Shown one piece after another: positions 59,831 through 64,000 of a stretch of 64,000 nt of DNA. Position numbers and translations under genes: made by a program. The notes under the pieces were generated by a model, which was not told where the DNA came from, ran no database searches, and saw only the letters and a program-made list of their open reading frames with translations. The stretch is from the NCBI GenBank assembly GCA_963729275.1, contig CAVSNH010000004.1:186001-250000 (forward strand). The letters run 5' to 3'. How positions within the stretch are numbered: position 1 is the first letter of the stretch; each line of letters begins with the position of its first letter. This DNA is from CAVSNH01 sp963729275. GTDB lineage: Bacteria > Actinomycetota > Acidimicrobiia > Acidimicrobiales > RAAP-2.

Positions 59831-61159
59831 ACCGCCGGCTCCGTCCCGACCGTCCTCGGGCGTCCGGGCCTCCCGTCGCTGCCGGGACCGCTCGACGACC
59901 AGGCGCTCGCCGCGATCACGGACCTCGTCGAGCTGGCTCAGCACCTCGGACAGGCGCTCCCAACGCACGTTGCGTCGCCGGTCGGCTCCCGGTTCGCTGC
60001 CCGCCCGGATCAACTTCCAGGCCTGCACCCGACCGATGTCCTTCAGCGTGCGCGGACGGAGCGGGTGCGTCTCGAACTCGTCAGCTCCCTCATCCACGAG
60101 CTCAGTGCGCAGCTCGTCGGAGACGAGCACCGTCCCGGGATGGGCCACGGCTACGAGACGACTGGCCAGGTTGACCACCGGGCCGTAGTAGTCGCCCTCC
60201 TGGAGGAGGGTCGGACCCATGGCCAGCGCCACCCGCACGTCCGAGATCAGCTCGTCGCCGGCGTAGGCCTCGGAGAGGCTCAGGCCGATGCGAGCCGCGT
60301 TGACCGGGCTCTGGACCACGAACATGACCTCGTCGCCGATCATCTTGACCACCCGACCACCGAGCGCCACGACCGTGTCGTGGGCTAGCTCCTCGAAACG
60401 GGCGACGATGGCCGCCAGCTCCTCGTCGCCGAGGTGCTGGCTGAGGACGGTGAACCCGACCATGTCGGCGAAGCCGACGGCCATGACCGGACGCGTGCCC
60501 TCGGAAAGCCCTCGGGCTCGAGCGAGCATGGCCCGGCGGGTAGCCGCCTGCAGATGGCGCCGCCACACGTACTCGAGCATCCGGGCCATGGCCGGAATGG
60601 ACTCCGAGGACCGAGCGGCGAAGCGGTCGGCGTCGATGACGCTGTCACCCGACGAGGTGAAGAGGATGGGGTTGGTCCGGGGGCCGGCCTCCGCCTCGGC
60701 GATGCGGGCCATGGACGAACCGATGACCCTCGCCATCTGCACCGCGGTCTCCGTGTCGGACAGGCCCATGGCGACGAGGTGCTGGAAGGTGTGCGCCGCC
60801 TCGAGGTCCATGTCGGTGAAGGCGGGGTCGTCGTCGTCCACGTCGAGGAAGCCGAGTGCCCGCCAGAACCGCCGGGCCTCCTCGGCGGGTAGGTCGGTGA
60901 GCTCCGACACCTCGGCCTGGGTCAATCGATGGCTGGTGGGGACGAGCAAACGGTCGACCATGAGCAGGTCGACAACGTCGTCTTTCTCGGCCCGGTCGAT
61001 CTCCTCGTCCGTGACGCCGAGGTCGTGGAGAATGGCCCGCACCCGGACCATGGCCGCGCTCCGCTCGGCCTCGTACTCGGCGTCGTTCTCAGCACCTGCC
61101 CGGTCGCCCGGGCTGCCATCGGCCCGCGACGGGCCGCTCGAGGAAGGCGGAGGCCGCAC
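59744..61159 (-). CDS. class III adenylate cyclase with N-terminal regulatory domain
   Basis: This is a 471-residue cytoplasmic cyclase resembling mycobacterial Rv1264. Residues about 40-200 are the helical regulatory domain (TQAEVSELTDLPAEEARRFW, FTDMDLEAAHTF). The catalytic domain at about 225-400 has metal Asp residues in FADMVGFT and MIGDEVMF, the purine-specifying Lys in VVKMIGDE and Asp in GDYYGPVV, and the transition-state Asn/Arg in VNLASRL. All catalytic positions look intact, predicting cAMP formation. A Ser/Gly/Glu tail follows. GTG 61159 has TAGGGT 6 nt upstream. Confidence 0.92.
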   Translation of the reverse strand: MRPPPSSSGPSRADGSPGDRAGAENDAEYEAERSAAMVRVRAILHDLGVTDEEIDRAEKDDVVDLLMVDRLLVPTSHRLTQAEVSELTDLPAEEARRFWRALGFLDVDDDDPAFTDMDLEAAHTFQHLVAMGLSDTETAVQMARVIGSSMARIAEAEAGPRTNPILFTSSGDSVIDADRFAARSSESIPAMARMLEYVWRRHLQAATRRAMLARARGLSEGTRPVMAVGFADMVGFTVLSQHLGDEELAAIVARFEELAHDTVVALGGRVVKMIGDEVMFVVQSPVNAARIGLSLSEAYAGDELISDVRVALAMGPTLLQEGDYYGPVVNLASRLVAVAHPGTVLVSDELRTELVDEGADEFETHPLRPRTLKDIGRVQAWKLIRAGSEPGADRRRNVRWERLSEVLSQLDEVRDRGERLVVERSRQRREARTPEDGRDGAGGSVAVEPGGGDGESAEGESALEGDLRPPS

Positions 61160-61165
61160 CTGGCC

Positions 61166-61171
61166 ACCCTA
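61166..61171 (-). promoter_or_regulatory. -10 box of the cyclase gene
   Basis: TAGGGT on the reverse strand, 6 nt before GTG 61159; probable leaderless start. Confidence 0.5.
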
Positions 61172-61202
61172 AGACACCAGAGGACTGGCCCCGCCACCTG
61201 CC

Positions 61203-61208
61203 TACACT
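61203..61208 (+). promoter_or_regulatory. -10 box of cofC
   Basis: TACACT followed by 6 nt and GTG 61215; selects GTG 61215 over TTG 61212. Confidence 0.5.
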
Positions 61209-61214
61209 GACTTG

Positions 61215-61871
61215 GTGCCTACCGCCGCGTTCCCGCGGCCGTCACACGGTGCGTGGGCGCTGCCACTCGGCCCTCGAGCCGTGCTCGTGCCCGTCAAGGC
61301 CTTTCGCGACGCCAAGGTCCGCCTCACCACCGCGCTCGATCCCGAAGCCAGGGCCGACCTGGCTCGGTCGATGGCCGACCGCGTGCTCGATGCCGCCGCT
61401 CCCCTGCCCGTGGCCGTCGTCTGCGACGACACCGAAGTCGCCACCTGGGCCCGCCAGCGGGGGGCCCTCGTCGTGTGGGAGCCAGGGCGTGGATTGAACG
61501 GAGCCGTCGAAGCCGGGGTCGAGCACCTGACCGCAGCCGGCGTCATTCAGGTCACGGTGGCCCATGCCGACCTACCTCGCGCCGCCGACCTGGCCCTCGT
61601 CGGCCTGGCACCCGGCATCACCCTGGTGCCGGACCGGTACGGCAACGGGACCAACGTGATGGCATTGCCCACCGGCATCGGATTCCGCTTCAGCTACGGG
61701 CCGGGCTCCTTTGCACGGCACCGAGCGGAGGCCGAGCGGATCGGGATCGGCATCCGCATCCTCGACCGCCCCGACCTGGCCTGGGACGTAGACGAGCCGG
61801 GCGACGTCGTGCCCATCGCCGCGCCCTCCTCGACGTCCTCGACGGGCTCGACTGGCCGACTGAGCCGATGA
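61215..61871 (+). CDS. cofC: 2-phospho-L-lactate (or PEP) guanylyltransferase
   Basis: Activates phospholactate or phosphoenolpyruvate with GTP in coenzyme F420 biosynthesis (CofC/FbiD). In 218 residues: AVLVPVKAFRDAKVRLTTAL (nucleotide-binding start), VVCDDTEVATWARQRGA, GLNGAVEAG, VAHADLPRA and VPDRYGNGTNVMALP. Presence indicates that the organism makes F420. The last ~25 residues are a Ser/Thr-rich tail overlapping the deacetylase start as ATGA. Confidence 0.92.
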   Translation: MPTAAFPRPSHGAWALPLGPRAVLVPVKAFRDAKVRLTTALDPEARADLARSMADRVLDAAAPLPVAVVCDDTEVATWARQRGALVVWEPGRGLNGAVEAGVEHLTAAGVIQVTVAHADLPRAADLALVGLAPGITLVPDRYGNGTNVMALPTGIGFRFSYGPGSFARHRAEAERIGIGIRILDRPDLAWDVDEPGDVVPIAAPSSTSSTGSTGRLSR

Positions 61872-62740
61872 CCGCCGGCGAGGAGCACGCCGCGTCGCCC
61901 TCCACCTCGTCGGACGGCCACCGGGACCAGGGGCTCCCGGTTGGTGACCTCCTCCGAGCCGGCGAGGTCAGCACCGGCCTCGAGGCTCCATCCCGGGTGT
62001 TGGCCATCGGCGCCCATCCCGACGACATCGAATTCGGGTGCGGGGCAACGCTGGCTCGATGGGCGAGCGAGGGCTGCCACCTTCACCATCTCGTGCTGAC
62101 CGACGGGTCGAAGGGGACCTGGGACGCCGACACCGACCCCGCCGCGCTGGTGGAGATGCGCCAGGCCGAGTGCCGCGCCGCCGCCGCCGTCATCGACGGG
62201 CGTCCGGGCACAGCCGTGGCCGATGACCGGGTTCTCTTCGTCGGGGAGGTCGACGGAGAGCTGCGCAACCAGGAGAAGACGCGTCGGGCGGTCGTCGCGC
62301 ACCTGCGCCGCCTGCGTCCCGACCTCGTGCTCGTCCACGACCCGTGGCGACGCTACCGGCTCCACCCCGACCATCGCGCCGCCGGCTTCCTGTCCCTGGA
62401 TGCCGTGGTGGCTGCGCGCGACCCGCTGTTCTTCCCCGACATCGGCCCCGGCCCGCACCGGCCTCGCCAATTGCTGCTCTGGGAGGCAGACCTACCCAAC
62501 TACGTCGAGGACGCCGCCGGGTTCGATGGCACGAAGATCGATGCGCTCCTCTGCCACCGGAGCCAGCACCGATCAACGATGGGCATCGCCACCCAGGCCG
62601 ACGCCGACGCCGACGCCGACGAGGGTACCGAGCTGCCCACCGGCGCTTTCGCCGACCGCGTCCGCCGGCAACTGGCCGACCACGGATCGCTTGCCGGGTT
62701 TGCCTTCGGTGAAGCCTTCCACCTCATCGATCGGGTTTGA
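61868..62740 (+). CDS. PIG-L/LmbE family zinc deacetylase
   Basis: This is a 290-residue N-deacetylase of the MshB/Mca/LmbE fold. The zinc and catalytic motif is AIGAHPDDIEFGCGATLA near residue 55, with LTDGSKGTWD and the second zinc His in HPDHRAAGFLSLDAV. The first ~40 residues are disordered. A mycothiol-pathway role (MshB or Mca) is possible but not shown by the sequence. It is coupled to cofC. Confidence 0.87.
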   Translation: MTAGEEHAASPSTSSDGHRDQGLPVGDLLRAGEVSTGLEAPSRVLAIGAHPDDIEFGCGATLARWASEGCHLHHLVLTDGSKGTWDADTDPAALVEMRQAECRAAAAVIDGRPGTAVADDRVLFVGEVDGELRNQEKTRRAVVAHLRRLRPDLVLVHDPWRRYRLHPDHRAAGFLSLDAVVAARDPLFFPDIGPGPHRPRQLLLWEADLPNYVEDAAGFDGTKIDALLCHRSQHRSTMGIATQADADADADEGTELPTGAFADRVRRQLADHGSLAGFAFGEAFHLIDRV

Positions 62741-62743
62741 GCG

Positions 62744-62772
62744 TTGTCGGTCGGGTCCAACCCGGTCGACAA
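62744..62772 (+). terminator. strong hairpin after the deacetylase gene
   Basis: TTGTCG and CGACAA flank CGGGT/ACCCG with a CCA loop; the two bases between the arms pair as G-U wobbles, giving a continuous 13-bp stem starting 4 nt after the stop codon. Confidence 0.7.
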
Positions 62773-62881
62773 CGAGCGACAGGTGAGCAGGAACCCCGCA
62801 GGATCCCCACCCACCTGTGTCGACGGCCGCCGATGCCCCGACCGTCTCGCTCTGTCGCTCTATCGCTGCACGCCGTGTCCG

Positions 62882-62910
62882 GTGCCCGTCGCCGTTTCGG
62901 CAACGGGCAC
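62882..62910 (-). terminator. strong hairpin after the HU-histone gene
   Basis: GTGCCCGT (62882-62889) pairs with ACGGGCAC (62903-62910), and an inner CCG/CGG extends the stem around a TTT loop, 15 nt beyond the stop codon. Confidence 0.7.
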
Positions 62911-62924
62911 ACGGCCAGGGTCAG

Positions 62925-63320
62925 CTACTTGGCGGCCTTCTTGGCCCGCCGACGCCGGACCGGAGCCTTCCGGGCCGCCGTCTTGCGCTTAGCCGGGGCC
63001 TTCTTGGCCGTCCGCTTGGCCGTCCGCTTGCGAGCCGGAGCCTTTTTGGCCGTCCGCTTGCGAGCCGGAGCCTTCTTGGCCGTCCGCTTGCGTGCTGGGG
63101 CCTTCTTGGCCGTCCGCTTGCGAGCCGGAGCCTTCTTGGCCGTCCGCTTGCGAGCCGGAGCCTTCTTGGCCGTCCGCTTGCGTGCTGGGGCCTTCTTGGC
63201 CGTCCGCTTGCGAGCCGGAGCCCTCTTTGTCGTGCGCTTGGCCGTTGACTTCCGAGCCGCCGTCTTGCGAGCGGGCGCCTTCTTGGCCGTGCGTTTGCGT
63301 GTTGCCTTTCTGACTGCCAT
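62925..63320 (-). other. internal translation start giving a tail-only histone-like protein
   Basis: ATG 63320 is in frame with the HU gene at residue 97 and is preceded 8 nt upstream by AGGAGG (63329-63334) within AAGGAGGGAG. Translation from here would yield a 131-residue, almost purely Lys/Arg/Ala/Pro polypeptide beginning MAVRKATRKRTAKKAPARK. The upstream HU part has the length of a normal free-standing HU. Confidence 0.5.
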
Positions 63321-63608
63321 CGCTTCTCCCTCCTTGGGGTTCAACGCCGATTTGAACGCCGAACCGGTGGCGAACCGGACTCCATTCGACGCAGGGATCG
63401 GTACCACTGCACCGGTCCGTGGATTTCGACCCACGCGGGCACCACGCTCCACGGGATTGAACGAGCCAAACCCGACGACCGTGACTTTTCGCCCGGACCG
63501 AACCTCGGAGACGATCACTCCAAACAGCGTCTCGACCATGTCCTCGACAGCACGACGAGACGACAACGTCGACTCGCTCACCGCTCGGACGAGTTGAGAC
63601 CTATTCAC
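62925..63608 (-). CDS. hupB: HU with C-terminal Lys/Arg-repeat tail (HupB-like)
   Basis: This is a 227-residue nucleoid protein. Residues 1-95 are a complete HU: MNRSQLVRAVSES start, GRKVTVVGFGSFNPVERGARVGRNPRTGA arm and the closing helix. From residue 97 the sequence is a tail of KRTAKKAPAR decapeptides, as in mycobacterial HupB and streptomycete HupS. GTG 63608 follows GAGGAGG (63617-63623) by 8 nt. A second start with its own ribosome site lies exactly at the domain border (see the next entry). It probably compacts DNA; the tail may be acetylated as in mycobacteria. Confidence 0.93.
   Translation of the reverse strand: MNRSQLVRAVSESTLSSRRAVEDMVETLFGVIVSEVRSGRKVTVVGFGSFNPVERGARVGRNPRTGAVVPIPASNGVRFATGSAFKSALNPKEGEAMAVRKATRKRTAKKAPARKTAARKSTAKRTTKRAPARKRTAKKAPARKRTAKKAPARKRTAKKAPARKRTAKKAPARKRTAKKAPARKRTAKKAPARKRTAKRTAKKAPAKRKTAARKAPVRRRRAKKAAK
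62998..63240. repeat. 30-bp coding tandem repeat of the HU tail
   Basis: About seven units of 30 bp, each encoding a KRTAKKAPAR decapeptide, nearly identical and differing mostly at silent positions (for example GAGCCGGAGCC versus GTGCTGGGGCC variants alternating along the array). Copy-number change would keep the frame. Confidence 0.85.
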
Positions 63609-64000
63609 GAATCGCCCTCCTCAGCGATACGCCATTCGTACAGCCAAATGGCTTTCGCGCTCCAGGTCAAGCATTCTGCGCCTCGCGGGACCGAACGCGA
63701 TTCGGCCCCGGCGACCTCCGCGGTGGACCATCGCGACCGACATCGCACTCGCGTTGAACAACGCGCGCATCCAACGTGGACAAAAAACCGTTTGTTTGCA
63801 AGGATTCTTTGCGACCACGGTCGTCCGTCGTCCTTCGCGGTTGCGTGAGTAGAACGCCGTCGCCGACGCCAATCTCCCGTCAGAAGGGCGATTCACCGTG
63901 CCGGAAATTTTTTTGCCAAAAACGCCGAAATCCGCCGCGAATGCCCATCGCACGCTCCTCGAAGCACTCCGCGGCCGTTCCATCGGCTTGTACCTCGGAC
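63609..64000. other. 392-nt upstream region of the HU-histone gene
   Basis: Clearly more AT-rich than the rest of the window (runs of A and T around 63781-63800 and 63905-63920), as expected for a strong HU promoter and leader. An open frame covers 63621-63983 on the reverse strand but has no family match or ribosome site and is not called. No further gene is recognised before the window ends. Confidence 0.5.

Noticed and set aside
62998..63240. Regular 30-bp array that could be taken for a CRISPR
   Set aside because: Units are contiguous with no spacers and encode an in-frame decapeptide repeat.
63621..63983. 120-residue frame upstream of the HU-histone gene
   Set aside because: No family resemblance or ribosome site, and it covers the AT-rich region expected to hold the HU promoter.

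Overview
The window is a high-GC, gene-dense chromosomal segment of an actinobacterium, probably from a deep branch such as Acidimicrobiia. The class is an inference from gene content: SepIVA, alpha-ketoglutarate decarboxylase (Kgd), CofC for coenzyme F420, GTP-type PEP carboxykinase, and an HU protein with a Lys/Arg tail. No tRNA, rRNA, CRISPR array, prophage or insertion sequence was recognised. Many genes start with GTG, and many lie directly behind a TANNNT box 5-7 nt upstream of the start codon, so leaderless transcription appears common here.

Region 1 (1-13.9 kb) is mostly housekeeping: a transglutaminase end, truncated haemoglobin, an acyl-CoA dehydrogenase, then the conserved leftward group rsmD-coaD-sepIVA-yceD-rpmF-plsX (16S rRNA methylation, CoA synthesis, division, ribosome and phospholipid synthesis). 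LytR-CpsA-Psr, MntP and a DUF1003-like gene separate this from recG-fakA, which is divergent from rpmB.

Region 2 (13.9-23.4 kb) is an accessory envelope block inserted between rpmB and thiL, genes often close together in actinobacteria. It holds a rightward operon of a membrane-fusion adaptor, a MacB-type ATPase, a MacB-type permease, a DUF5666-like lipoprotein and a second adaptor, then a leftward response regulator/histidine kinase pair. Three of the exported proteins carry GGFGGG-rich stretches. Matching 11-bp-phased direct repeats lie upstream of both the operon and the regulator gene, so the two-component system probably controls the pump and itself. This is the best candidate here for an undescribed system.

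Region 3 (23.4-44.7 kb) contains thiL, pckG, an MFS transporter, a lone Lrp ligand-binding domain, a racemase, carbonic anhydrase and galK. A peptidoglycan-precursor operon follows (frameshifted hydrolase, membrane-anchored MurF-like ligase, ddl, PH-domain protein), then a compact UvrD-like helicase, xthA, fabZ, an NYN-S1 RNA-processing protein, an M20 peptidase and a large LuxR-type ATPase regulator.

Region 4 (44.7-64 kb) contains kgd, a preQ0 operon whose queD is internally deleted (queC and queE look intact), an HU gene, a hydrolase/epimerase pair, a second acyl-CoA dehydrogenase, rnhB with an acyl-CoA synthetase, a GH38 alpha-mannosidase, a class III nucleotidyl cyclase, cofC with a PIG-L deacetylase, and an HU-histone fusion that appears to contain a second internal translation start.
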